Shown: positions 1 through 8,291, counted from the first letter of the stretch. The stretch: DNA of 11,010 nucleotides from Promethearchaeota archaeon (GCA_030615145.1 JAUWZT010000115.1:1-11010), one strand, 5' to 3'. Numbers and translations: made by a program. Notes: generated by a model not told the origin, from the sequence alone.

Positions 1-1
1 A

Positions 2-217
2 ATAAATAGTCTTAAATTGATGGATGAGCACGAATTAAAAAACATCGCGTTTCCAGCGATATCCACGGGTATTTTTGGGTATCCTATAGAGAGATGTGCT
101 AAAATTATGATTTCTACTGCGAAGGAATACTTATCTGGAGAAACTCAAATTGAGGAAGTTATTTTTTGTTTATATTCAAAACCAGATTTAGAAGTTTTTA
201 AAAAAGAATTAAATTAA
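2..217 (+). CDS. Macrodomain (ADP-ribose-binding) protein, C-terminal part
   Basis: The frame is open to the left edge, so this is the 3' end of a longer gene; the TTG at 17 and ATG at 20 are internal codons, not starts. The visible 71 residues match the second half of a macrodomain. A helix-like stretch (SLKLMDEHELK) leads into the strand IAFPAISTGIFGYP, whose STGIFGYP loop is the signature that contacts the distal ribose and phosphates of ADP-ribose. A terminal helix and strand (IEEVIFCLYSKPDLEVFKKEL) follow. The family binds ADP-ribose, and many members hydrolyse O-acetyl-ADP-ribose or mono-ADP-ribosylated targets; which applies here cannot be told, because the N-terminal Asn/Gly loop lies outside the window. 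The gene ends in TAA and is followed by 314 bp of non-coding DNA, so it is probably not co-transcribed with ppsA. Confidence 0.85.
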   Translation: MNSLKLMDEHELKNIAFPAISTGIFGYPIERCAKIMISTAKEYLSGETQIEEVIFCLYSKPDLEVFKKELN

Positions 218-531
218 TTGTGAAATGCCATACTTTTGAAAATTTGTTGGTAAAGACAATATAATAAGTGTAAAGTTAGATTTTGATTAATTGAAACCAA
301 ATTTTTATTTGATTCAAAAGTTAATGAAAAATATTTATTTTTATTTCTTTATTTTTTGTACATCATTGTAGAACAAACTTAAAGCACAGAAAAAAGGATA
401 ATTAGATTATAAATAAGAAGTTTTAAAATAAAAAAACGACCTTTTTTACTAGAACAACTTATTTATAATTTTATTAAGCATCAAAAACTTAAAATAAATT
501 AATATAAGAATTAACCTAATATAAGTTAGCT
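218..531. other. Non-coding spacer upstream of ppsA
   Basis: This 314-bp AT-rich spacer shows no convincing open frame on either strand. It contains a TATA-box-like TATAAATA at 408-415 and a second AT-rich box (TTTATAATT) near 462-470, either of which could drive ppsA. A short A6/T6 inverted repeat around CGACC lies at 431-447; its T6 run could also act as a terminator for transcripts entering from the macrodomain gene. No start-proximal Shine-Dalgarno sequence is visible before the ATG at 532. Confidence 0.5.
408..415 (+). promoter_or_regulatory. TATA-box-like element upstream of ppsA
   Basis: TATAAATA fits the archaeal TBP consensus. It lies about 124 nt before the ppsA ATG, which would imply a leader of roughly 90-100 nt. 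The other AT-rich box near 462 would give a shorter leader. No transcription start can be read from sequence alone, so the assignment is tentative. Confidence 0.25.
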
Positions 532-3435
532 ATGGCTGTATTTCGATACATTAAATTTTTTGATGATGTAAGAAAAAATGATGTAGATATTGTCGGAGGA
601 AAAAACGCGTCCTTAGGAGAACTTTTATCGTTTGGTATTCCAGTTCCACTAGGTTTTGCTGTCACTGCTAAAGCTTACGATTACATTCTAGAAACTAATT
701 ACTTTTGAATTAAAGACGAGGAGATAACTCTAAAAGAATACATTAAGCGGGATATCAACAAGATTTCTAAAGAGCTTAAAAAAGAGGATATAAAATCAAT
801 TCAAAAAGTTGATAAATTTTGCGCTGATATCCGGTATGTCATCGAACAAGCAAAAATCCCCGACAGTTTAGCTGATGAGATAATAGAAGCTTACCATAAC
901 TTGATCGAGCGAATTGGAGGTGAAAGCACTTTTGCCATAAGAAGCTCAGCGACAGCAGAGGATTTACCTGATGCCTCGTTTGCGGGTCAACAAGATACGC
1001 ACCTCAATATTTCGGGAGAAAATCAAATTTTAGAATATATACTTAAAGATATGGCTTCTATTTTTACGACAAGAGCAACTATGTATCGAGAGAGAGCTGG
1101 GTTTGACCATTTTTCCGTTAAACTTAGCGTTGGCGTGCAAGAGATTGCTGGAGGATTGGAAGGAGTAAAAACATCGGGCGTTATGTTTACAGAAGACCCC
1201 GATTCGGGAAATCCTAACGTAATAACTATTAGAGGCACTTGGGGGCTTGGAGAACTTATAGTTCAAGGAGTAGAAAAGGGAGATGAGTTCATTGTCTTTA
1301 AACACGATCCAAATTTAACAATAATTAGTCGGGATTTAGTAAAAAAGGAACAAATGATGGTTTTTGACAAACAGAAAGGTGGTACAATTACCCTCCCTGT
1401 TGAATTAGAAAGACAAAAAAAATATTGTTTAAATGACGAGCAAGTTAAAATTCTAACAAGATATGCCATCAAAATTAGAAGTCATTACAACCAACCAATG
1501 GATATTGAATGGGCCTTAGGAAATAATGGTAAAATTTACATCGTTCAAGCACGACCTGAAACGGTCCACTCACAAAAAGGGGATACTGAAGAAATTTTTT
1601 ATTTATTAGAAAATCCAAAAAAATTAACTGTAGACGGTTATTTAGTTGAAAATACAGGAACCGCAATAGGACGTCGAATTGGCTATGGTAAAGTCAAAGT
1701 AATCGAATCTATTAACAACGCTCATTTACTAGAAGAAGGAGATATTTTAATTACCGAAGAAACTAACCCTGACTGGACGTCGTATATGCAAAACTTAGGA
1801 GGCGTAATAACTGAACGAGGTGGTCCAACATGTCATGCGGCAATCGTCTCCAGAGAATTAAATATCGCATCGATAGTAGGAGCAGATGATATTGTCGAAA
1901 TTATTAAAGAAAAACAACGTGATGGTCTCGAAAGCGTTACCATTGATTGCAGCGAAGGGGAACCTCGAATCTGGCTTAAAGAAGTAGAATACGATTTCGA
2001 TACGATCGAATTCGCACAACTTCCGAACACAAAAACCCAAGTTTTAGTTAACTTAGGAATTCCCAAGGGTGCTTTATCTTCCGGAAAGTATCCTGATGGC
2101 ACCGGTTTAGCAAGGTTAGAATTTATAATTAACGACGAAATTCAAATTCACCCAAATGCGTTAATAGATTTTGACGCTTTAGTAATGAGATATGATGTCT
2201 TATTGGAACAAAGAAAAAGGATTGAGAACATTAAGAAAAGCGATTTACATCGTAAAGATGCCTTCAATCAAGAAATTAGAAAATTAAAACAAACGATAGA
2301 TAAGATAAGAGAATCAACTATTGGTTATTCCGACAAGGAAGATTTTTATGTAGAGAAATTAGCGGAAGGTATTGCGACTATAGCTGCGGGGGTTTGGAAA
2401 GAATTACAAGACGGGAGCATTGCTCCGTGTATAGTAAGGCTTTCTGACTTTAAGACAAATGAGTATAGGAACCTTCTTGGGGGTTGGATTTACGAAAGCG
2501 ATGAAAATAATCCCCTTTTGGGCTTCAGAGGTTGCTCACGTTATACTTCAAATGACTTTCAAGGTGCTTTTATACTAGAATTAAGAGCAATTAAGAAAGC
2601 GAGAGAATGGGGACTTATTAACATCGTACCAATGTTGCCATTTTGCCGTTCTCCTGAAGAATGCAAACAGATTATAGAGATTATGGAAAGCGAGGGCTTA
2701 GTTCGAGGTCAGGATGGGCTAAAGGTTTATGTTATGGCTGAAATACCTTCAAATATTATATGTGCTGATTTATTCTGCAAATATGTCGACGGATTTTCTA
2801 TAGGATCAAATGACCTAACAATGCTCACGTATGGTGTTGATAGAGACGAAGCAAAGCTAATTCCAATCGCAAAAAGGTATTCTTATCATACAAATAGTGA
2901 GGCTATGCGACGATTAATAAGTCATCTAATTAAAACAGCACACGAACATGGTAAAAAAGTCGGTATTTGTGGACAAGCACCAAGCGACGATCCAGAATTC
3001 TTAAGATTCCTTATTCAAAATGGCATTGACTCGATATCATTAAACTTTGATACATATGCTCGAGGTAGAATAAATACTTGGAGAACTGAAATAATTGAAG
3101 CGAAATTATCTGAAGAAAACAGAGCGAAAACGTATCAATTTTTAGATAAATGTGATATACTAATCGAAAAGATTAGGACTCCCCGAGGAAAATTAAGAAA
3201 TATGTTACGAAAACAAAGAAAAGAAATTGATACGAAATTAAAAGAAATCACCGAAAAATTTGATAATACATTTGAAGTTGTATCTAAAATTTCATACGAT
3301 TTTATTAAAGAACTTAATCGAGGTGAAATTAAAACTTTTAACGAACTGTACAACAAATTCAATAAACAAATTGAAGAGCTAGAAGAACTATTCCCAAAAC
3401 TTACTAAAAAAATACGAGAATTTGGAATATTTTGA
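532..3435 (+). CDS. ppsA: Phosphoenolpyruvate synthase (pyruvate, water dikinase) with an in-frame TGA at codon 59
   Basis: PEP synthase converts pyruvate, ATP and water to PEP, AMP and phosphate (gluconeogenesis). From the ATG at 532 the frame opens with the family N-terminus (DIVGGKNASLGEL, then GIPVPLGFAVTAKAY), then meets TGA at 706-708 (codon 59). It is uninterrupted from there to the terminal TGA, giving 967 positions. The ATP-grasp half contains RSSATAEDLPDASFAGQQ and SGVMFTEDPDSG. The swivel domain has the phosphohistidine motif GGPTCHAA (His435). The TIM-barrel half has GLARLEF, RLSDFKTNEY (Arg636), FRG (Arg666), SIGSND and catalytic Cys813 in GICGQAPSD. Two features are unusual: about 30 extra residues between HPNAL and the FYVEKLAEGIA helix, and a lysine/glutamate-rich helical tail of about 120 residues. 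A start at the TTG at 901 would drop the first 123 residues, including part of the nucleotide-binding domain, so I reject it. The TGA may be a sequencing error, a true nonsense mutation or recoding. No Shine-Dalgarno is evident. Confidence 0.9.
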
Positions 3436-3567
3436 TCTTTGAATAATAATTTAAAACAATTATTTAAACTATTTCTTAAAATCAAAAAAATTAAATTTCA
3501 ATTAATATTTAAAAAAGTTAAGTATCTGAGTTTTTCAAATTAATTTTACGCTTAAAATAAAAATATT

Positions 3568-3573
3568 GGTGAG
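3568..3573 (+). promoter_or_regulatory. Shine-Dalgarno site deciding a TTG start
   Basis: GGTGAG matches the archaeal anti-Shine-Dalgarno well and lies 6 nt before the TTG at 3580. No ATG or GTG in that frame fits better, so this site fixes the start of the UPF0147 gene. Confidence 0.7.
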
Positions 3574-3579
3574 CTATTT

Positions 3580-3861
3580 TTGCCAAGAGGAAAGGAATTT
3601 ACTGAAGATATACTTGAAACCTTTAAAAATGTTGAGTTTCTTTTAAATGGAATGATTAACGACCGAGGTGTTCCGAGAAATATAAAGCGTGTCGCTCAAA
3701 AAGGAATTGACGATCTACAACGTGATGATGATACACCTGCGGTTCTTGCAAGTAATGTTATGTATATGATTAATGATTTAGCACAAGACGCTAACATTCC
3801 CTTTCATAGTCGTACAACTATATACCGGATAATCTCCTTGCTTGAAAATATTAAAGATTAA
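3580..3861 (+). CDS. UPF0147 family protein
   Basis: This 93-residue, apparently all-helical protein matches UPF0147, a small family found across archaea whose function is unknown. The two family hallmarks are present: a central DRGVPRNIKRVAQKGIDDLQ block (about residues 28-47) and the C-terminal DANIPFHSRTTIYRIISLLE block (about residues 70-89), equivalent to the usual DPNIPxHARTxIWxIxSxLE. Its length is normal for the family. The TTG start is supported by a well-placed GGTGAG. It stands alone, 144 bp after ppsA, and is followed by a spacer holding a GC-rich RNA candidate. No enzymatic motif or membrane segment is visible. The family is known only from structures and conservation, so no role is assigned. 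Confidence 0.9.
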   Translation: MPRGKEFTEDILETFKNVEFLLNGMINDRGVPRNIKRVAQKGIDDLQRDDDTPAVLASNVMYMINDLAQDANIPFHSRTTIYRIISLLENIKD

Positions 3862-3940
3862 AAATTTAAGGATACCTTAATTATAATTCTTTTTCATTAT
3901 TATTACCAAATTAATCCCAAATCTCAACTATTACTAATAT

Positions 3941-4049
3941 TGGTGCTGAGAAGACGGTCTAGCGTGGTATGGTTCTGGGGTTCTCTGATTTCAGCGTAAA
4001 CCTCGGTTCGGAACTGAGCGGTTGGAGGTTAAATTCCCCCCTTTCCCAC
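3941..4049 (+). ncRNA. GC-rich structured RNA candidate, possibly a degenerate or intron-containing tRNA-like element
   Basis: Over about 110 nt, G+C is about 53%, against roughly 20% in the preceding spacer, and no reading frame explains it; in AT-rich archaeal genomes such islands usually mark structured RNAs. Strong local pairings are CTCGGTT (4002-4008) with AACTGAG (4012-4018) around CGG, and GCTGAGA (3945-3951) with TTTCAGC (3989-3995). A tRNA-like model is also possible: GAGAAGA (3948-3954) with CTTTCCC (4041-4047) as acceptor; a D-arm from GTCT at 3957 with AG at 14-15, GG at 18-19 and A21; CTGGGG (3975-3980) with CCTCGG (4001-4006) enclosing 20 nt; a long variable arm; and a T-arm at 4024-4040. 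It is imperfect: A-C mismatches in acceptor and T stems, C at position 8, A at position 56, and no clear anticodon. An unassigned RNA is therefore the safest call; the strand is inferred from the tRNA-like reading. Confidence 0.45.
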
Positions 4050-4075
4050 TTCTTTGAATTACTCATTAAAAAAAA

Positions 4076-4093
4076 AGTCATTAACTCATGACT
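4076..4093. repeat. Short inverted repeat upstream of the GTPase gene
   Basis: AGTCAT (4076-4081) and ATGACT (4088-4093) form a perfect 6-bp inverted repeat around a 6-nt loop, directly after a run of A residues and about 105 nt before the GTPase start. It could be a terminator for the RNA candidate upstream or an operator, but a repeat this short can occur by chance. Confidence 0.25.
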
Positions 4094-4199
4094 CTATCAA
4101 TATTAAAATTGAAAACCGTTAATATTTATATTTTTCAATAATAATTATATTAAGAAATCAAGTATTAATCGATAATAGTTACTTTAATATCTCACTAAA

Positions 4200-5237
4200 A
4201 TGGAGACAAAATTAATTAGTGGAATTTTATACACTGAGATGGACGACGAGGTTGGTCCTAATCCTATAGTTTTATTAGGAGATATACCCCAATCTAATAG
4301 ACTTTACATAGGAATTAAAACAATCACTGTTCTTTCAGGAGAAGGAGGACTTATTCCAAAAACCTTAGTTATACTTCCTTTTCCCTCGTTGAATTTCAAA
4401 GGGTTAATAAAATTTATTAGATGGGATGATGAGTCGAGACGCGGAGGAATAGGTCAAGGAGCTATAACATTGCTATTTAAAGAATTTGACGATGTCATTT
4501 TTTATAAATATTTAAGTTATCTTGATCCCCCATTCGATGAAGCTGCTAATAAAGTCGCGAATCTACAAAAATCTTACGCTCCACGAGAGAAGTATGTGGA
4601 TGTGTTGACTAAACTTTCCATTACCACGACACAATTTTTACAAGAATTAAAAGATAAAGAAATTAAGGACGCGAACGCGAAAGCTTTCCCTGAGCAACAA
4701 ATAAAAAATGCAAATCTAGTAGATTACAAGTTTAAAATCATTATTTGTGGCGACCCTTCTGTCGGTAAAACGTCCCTAATATTAAAGTTTACTGAAAATG
4801 CTTTTAGAAGACATTACATTCCAACACTTGGCGTTCACGTTTCAGACAAAATATTTAAAGTAAAAGACTCCTACATCCAGCTCGTGTTATGGGATATTGC
4901 AGGTCAAACTAAATTTGAAAAAATGAGACAACAATTTTATTTGGGCTCTGACGGTTTATTTCTTATTTTTGATTTATCAAATACTAATTCGTTAGAAAGC
5001 GTTTCTAATTGGTTTAACGACATTCAAAAGCAACTAGAAGGAAGGCCAGAATTGTTAGGTTACATTATTGGAAATAAAAAAGATTTAGCTAAATACATCA
5101 AGATCACATCAGAAAAAGGCTCAAAGTTAGCTAAATCCCTAAACTTGGGATATATTGAAACTAGCGCCTTAACAGGCGAAAACGTTGAATACGCGTTCTA
5201 CACTTTAGCTGAATCGCTTTATAATTTAGTGCAATAA
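4200..5237 (+). CDS. Ras/Rab-like small GTPase with N-terminal longin-like domain
   Basis: The 345-residue protein has two parts. Residues 175-345 form a complete Ras-superfamily G domain: P-loop GDPSVGKTS (184-192), switch I threonine in YIPTLG (Thr209), G3 WDIAGQ (231-236, keeping the catalytic glutamine), G4 NKKD (292-295) and G5 ETSA (320-323). Residues 1 to about 130 begin SGILYTEMDDEVGPNPIVLL, resembling the opening strands and xxFDxxxGP turn of longin/NPRL2-type domains, and are joined by a charged linker (about 145-172). The C-terminus (NLVQ) has no prenylation cysteine, so any membrane association would have to come from the N-terminal domain or a partner. Asgard archaea encode many Ras-like GTPases. 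The N-terminal assignment is from pattern only. The ATG has no Shine-Dalgarno; a TATA-like TTTATATTT lies about 70 nt upstream. The gene converges on the response regulator. Confidence 0.88.
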   Translation: METKLISGILYTEMDDEVGPNPIVLLGDIPQSNRLYIGIKTITVLSGEGGLIPKTLVILPFPSLNFKGLIKFIRWDDESRRGGIGQGAITLLFKEFDDVIFYKYLSYLDPPFDEAANKVANLQKSYAPREKYVDVLTKLSITTTQFLQELKDKEIKDANAKAFPEQQIKNANLVDYKFKIIICGDPSVGKTSLILKFTENAFRRHYIPTLGVHVSDKIFKVKDSYIQLVLWDIAGQTKFEKMRQQFYLGSDGLFLIFDLSNTNSLESVSNWFNDIQKQLEGRPELLGYIIGNKKDLAKYIKITSEKGSKLAKSLNLGYIETSALTGENVEYAFYTLAESLYNLVQ

Positions 5238-5290
5238 TTCTTTTTAACTTTCTTTTGATCAATTTTTTACAATAAAAATCTTTTTATCTT
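5238..5290. terminator. T-rich convergent terminator region
   Basis: The 53 bp between the convergent GTPase and response-regulator genes contain T runs on the + strand (T5 at 5241-5245, T4 at 5253-5256, T6 at 5263-5268). They also contain A5 at 5273-5277 and T5 at 5281-5285, so both strands offer U-tracts. Archaeal intrinsic termination relies mainly on such U-tracts. No GC-rich stem is present. Confidence 0.4.
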
Positions 5291-5671
5291 TTATAATACA
5301 TAACTTTCGATGGCTTTATTAATAGCATTTATCAATAAGTTTATAGCAAAAGGTTTGCTTATAAAAAAGAACGCTCCAATAGATATAGCCTCTTCTTTAA
5401 CGCTATCATCGGCGCTTATAAATATAATTTTTACCCTATTATCAATTTGTAATATTAACTTTGACGCCTCAATCCCGCTCATTTCGGGCATTCGCTGGTC
5501 CATTAAAATAATTTTAGGCTTGTTTGAAAACGATTTGAACATAGAAACTGCTTCCTTTCCGTTGTTGGCAATATCCACCACCTCAAAACCGCCTATAGTT
5601 AGAACTTGTTCGTAGAAGAATTGAAGCGAAGGTTCGTCGTCAACGATAAACACTTTTTCTATTTTAATCAA
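5291..5671 (-). CDS. Receiver-only response regulator (CheY-like)
   Basis: The 126 residues make a single CheY-like receiver domain and nothing else. The acidic pair Asp11-Asp12 (IVDDEPS), the phospho-acceptor Asp58 (LMDQRMPEMSG), Ser86 (FISADD) and Lys106 (SKPF) are all in place, so it should accept phosphate. No DNA-binding or enzymatic output domain is present, so it must act by protein-protein contact or in a phosphorelay, as is common for archaeal receivers. The TTG start at 5671 overlaps the last 8 bp of the upstream kinase gene and yields the usual short lead-in before the first strand. This overlap implies coupled translation and makes the PAS kinase its most likely phosphodonor. The gene ends in TAA. 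Confidence 0.9.
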   Translation of the reverse strand: MIKIEKVFIVDDEPSLQFFYEQVLTIGGFEVVDIANNGKEAVSMFKSFSNKPKIILMDQRMPEMSGIEASKLILQIDNRVKIIFISADDSVKEEAISIGAFFFISKPFAINLLINAINKAIESYVL

Positions 5672-8291
5672 CCTCAGGAATTAATAATACGAAATTACTT
5701 CCTTTCGAACGGTCTCCCTTAACTCTATCTTCGACCCATATCTTTCCGTTATAAGTTTCGATAATTCCTCGCACAAGCGACAATCCTAAACCCATTCCAT
5801 AAACACCCTTTTCTTTGCTGTACCCTCTCTGAAAGATTTCTTCTTTCATAGAATCTGCCACTCCAAAACCGTTATCCAGGAATTCTATTTTAAGGTAATT
5901 TATGCCTACTCTTCGTTCTCTTAAAATTCTAACGGTAATTTCTATTATTAAATTCTTGTTATGTCTTATTGCGTTAATTAAAATGTTTTCAAAAACGTCT
6001 TCTAAAAAATCGTTGGCTTTAATAAAGAGTTTTTCTCCAAAAGAATCGACTCGAAAGTCCAGATTTTTATCCTTATAAGATTTTTTCATGAAAGAAACCG
6101 TATTTTTTAAAACTTTAAGAATTTCAATTTTCTCTAAACTTCGTCCCGCCTCTTCAAGTTTAGAGAGTTTTCGCACGTTTGAAACTAGCTTTGCCCCTCT
6201 AATGACTTGTTCTTTGATTATTTCAGCGTTTAATTTTAATTCACCGATTTTATTAGGGTTATCTAGAATTAATTGACTGATTTGCGTTCCAGACAAAATA
6301 CTTTGTAGTATGTTGTTAATATCGTGCGCGAATATGTCTTTATAGAACTCTGCTCGATTGTACGCTTCTCGATATTTTTCTTCCGATTCTTTTAATTTTT
6401 GTCCTGATTTTTTGCGTTCTGTAATATCTGTTATAATATGCACTGCTCCAATGAGGGTTCCCTCATCATTAATAACGGGATCAACCGAGATATCACACCA
6501 CCTATCTCCTATTTGAGCGATAGAGGATTCTTTGTGACCGCTCTCAATCATACGCACCATTGGACACCATTCTACTGGTTCGTTTGTACCATGCATAATC
6601 TCACAACATGAGTGCCCAATTATTTCTTCATATTTCTCCTTTCCCAAGACATCTAACGTAGCTTTATTACACTGGAGAAATTTTTTTTCTATATCTAGTA
6701 GAAAAACAGATTCACTCATGGCATCAAATGTTGTTCGCCATTGATGAGCAATTTTTTTTAAATTTTCTTCTGCTTTTTTAATTTCACTTATATCTCGAAA
6801 AATTTCTAATTTTGAAATACTCCCATCTGGATTTTTCAAAGGTGTATCAATAAGATCGTAAGTTTTTTGGTTTTTGGATGAAAACCATTCCCATCTTACC
6901 GTTTTTCCTTGAAATACTTCTTTATTTTTGCACCACGGACAAATTTCTTTAAGATCGTGAAAATATTTGAAACACTTTATTCCTTCGAATTGTCCAAATT
7001 CCTTAGTAAGGCTTGGATTTACATATTCGATATCATAATTTTGATCTACGATATAAACTCCATCTTCCATAGAATTTAAAATGTTTAAGAAGTTATCCCG
7101 CTCAAGTTGTAATTCCCTCTCCGCTTGCTTGCGTTCGGTAATGTCAATAGCGGCACCTTCAATACGATCTTCTTTTTCAAACATTCGAGCAGAGATGCTC
7201 AACCAAATGGGAGTACTATCTCTTTTGGTGACATGTATTTCATAATTCTTAACTTCTTTATTATCACGGATTTCTTCTAACATTTCACTCCGCGCATTTG
7301 GATCAATATAATGCTCAATAGTATTATAATTTGCTAAACATTCCTCTCGCGAATCATATCCAAATAATTTAGCAAAAGTATCATTACATTCTAAAATTTT
7401 GCCATCATTTATTCTTGACCAATATAACCCTACTTGTGCGTTATCAAATAAATATCGATATTTTGTTTCGGATTCTATTAAATTTTGCTCTGTTAACTTT
7501 CTTTGAGTGATATTATTCAAAAATGCGAATGTGCCATCATAATTTCCCTCAACATCAAAGATAGGAGATGCTCTTATTCTTAAATAAACTTTTTTACCGT
7601 TTTTATGAATCATTTCAGAATCTCTCTCTTCTGAAATACCTTTTTTGCGTCTTTCAAGATTTATTTTAGTATTTTTTATTTCTTTTTCATTCATAAATAA
7701 AAATAAAGATTTTCCAATCATTTCTTCTGTAGTATATCCTAACATTTTCGCCATACTTGGATTTATTAAAACATTATTGACATTTGAATCTATAACCCAT
7801 ACTCCTTCTAATGAATTTTCTATCAAATAACGATATTTTTCCTCAGATATATCAATTCTATGCTTTAGCTTTATAGTCAATGCTTTTAATTCTTTTTCAG
7901 ATTCTTTCAATCTGTCTAAGACTTCCTTTTTTTCCGTAACGTCTTCTGTATGAACAATAACTAAATCTGGGGGGATGAAACCATACTTTACAGAAAGATA
8001 TTTTTCTTCTCCCGTAGACATGAAATCGTACTTCTTTTCTCTGAAAATACTTACATGATCGTTAGCACAGCGATATAATTCTTCTAAGATTTCTGGTTGA
8101 TTCTTATACATTTCTGAAGCTTTAGTACCTACATAATTCTTTATCATACCTTTAGTTAATTTATCAGCAGCAGTGTTATAATCAATTAAAATTAAATCTT
8201 CATCCACCTTTTGCCATGAATATGTAGGAATAGGGATTCCTTTAAATAATGCTTTAAATCGTTTTTTTGAAGCTTTCGTTTTATTTATCAT
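5664..8291 (-). CDS. Multi-PAS soluble sensor histidine kinase
   Basis: This 875-residue protein has no predicted membrane segment, so it should sense in the cytoplasm. About five PAS-type modules fill residues 10-630 (roughly 10-122, 148-266, 273-388, 396-508, 515-628), several closing with the PAC ending DITERK or a variant. The fourth has Cys440 and CPWC (451-454); the fifth has Cys562, Cys563 and EWCP (Cys576). This cysteine-bearing PAS variety is widespread, and ligation of a cofactor or redox sensing is possible but unproven. The kinase core has the H-box FAHDINNILQSI (His656, phospho-acceptor), N-box ENILINAIRHN (769-779), G1 DNGFGVAD (806-813) and G2 GMGLGLSLV (832-840). The ATG at 8291 is preceded closely by AGG. 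It overlaps the receiver gene by 8 bp, making a kinase-regulator pair. Its leader and first codons lie within a tandem duplication. Confidence 0.93.
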   Translation of the reverse strand: MINKTKASKKRFKALFKGIPIPTYSWQKVDEDLILIDYNTAADKLTKGMIKNYVGTKASEMYKNQPEILEELYRCANDHVSIFREKKYDFMSTGEEKYLSVKYGFIPPDLVIVHTEDVTEKKEVLDRLKESEKELKALTIKLKHRIDISEEKYRYLIENSLEGVWVIDSNVNNVLINPSMAKMLGYTTEEMIGKSLFLFMNEKEIKNTKINLERRKKGISEERDSEMIHKNGKKVYLRIRASPIFDVEGNYDGTFAFLNNITQRKLTEQNLIESETKYRYLFDNAQVGLYWSRINDGKILECNDTFAKLFGYDSREECLANYNTIEHYIDPNARSEMLEEIRDNKEVKNYEIHVTKRDSTPIWLSISARMFEKEDRIEGAAIDITERKQAERELQLERDNFLNILNSMEDGVYIVDQNYDIEYVNPSLTKEFGQFEGIKCFKYFHDLKEICPWCKNKEVFQGKTVRWEWFSSKNQKTYDLIDTPLKNPDGSISKLEIFRDISEIKKAEENLKKIAHQWRTTFDAMSESVFLLDIEKKFLQCNKATLDVLGKEKYEEIIGHSCCEIMHGTNEPVEWCPMVRMIESGHKESSIAQIGDRWCDISVDPVINDEGTLIGAVHIITDITERKKSGQKLKESEEKYREAYNRAEFYKDIFAHDINNILQSILSGTQISQLILDNPNKIGELKLNAEIIKEQVIRGAKLVSNVRKLSKLEEAGRSLEKIEILKVLKNTVSFMKKSYKDKNLDFRVDSFGEKLFIKANDFLEDVFENILINAIRHNKNLIIEITVRILRERRVGINYLKIEFLDNGFGVADSMKEEIFQRGYSKEKGVYGMGLGLSLVRGIIETYNGKIWVEDRVKGDRSKGSNFVLLIPEVD

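Noticed and set aside
901..903. TTG at 901 as the start of a shorter PEP synthase
   Set aside because: Family-conserved sequence extends upstream in the same frame to the ATG at 532, broken only by the TGA at 706. A protein starting at 901 would lack 123 residues, including part of the nucleotide-binding domain.
1833..2102. Open frames antisense to ppsA
   Set aside because: They lie inside a conserved coding region, have no recognisable domain or ribosome-binding site, and follow from the codon use of the real gene.
3445..3464. AT-only 7-bp inverted repeat after ppsA as a terminator
   Set aside because: AATAATT/AATTATT contains no G-C pair and such repeats are expected by chance in this composition.
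3436..3543. Extension of PEP synthase past its terminal TGA
   Set aside because: The frame does stay open to a TAA at 3541, but the encoded stretch is low-complexity Leu/Lys/Asn/Phe typical of AT-rich spacer, and the family ends well before.
3989..3995. Possible UGA-decoding tRNA (anticodon TCA) that would explain the TGA in ppsA
   Set aside because: TCA occurs in TTTCAGC, but the five bases on either side do not pair as an anticodon stem, and the archaeal tRNA-Sec 9-bp acceptor and long D stem are missing.
3941..4049. 5S rRNA, SRP RNA or RNase P RNA
   Set aside because: None of the conserved motifs of these RNAs that I know could be found on either strand, and the element is too short for SRP or RNase P RNA.
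3941..4049. C/D box small RNA
   Set aside because: CTGA-like D boxes are present but there is no RTGATGA C box at a suitable distance.
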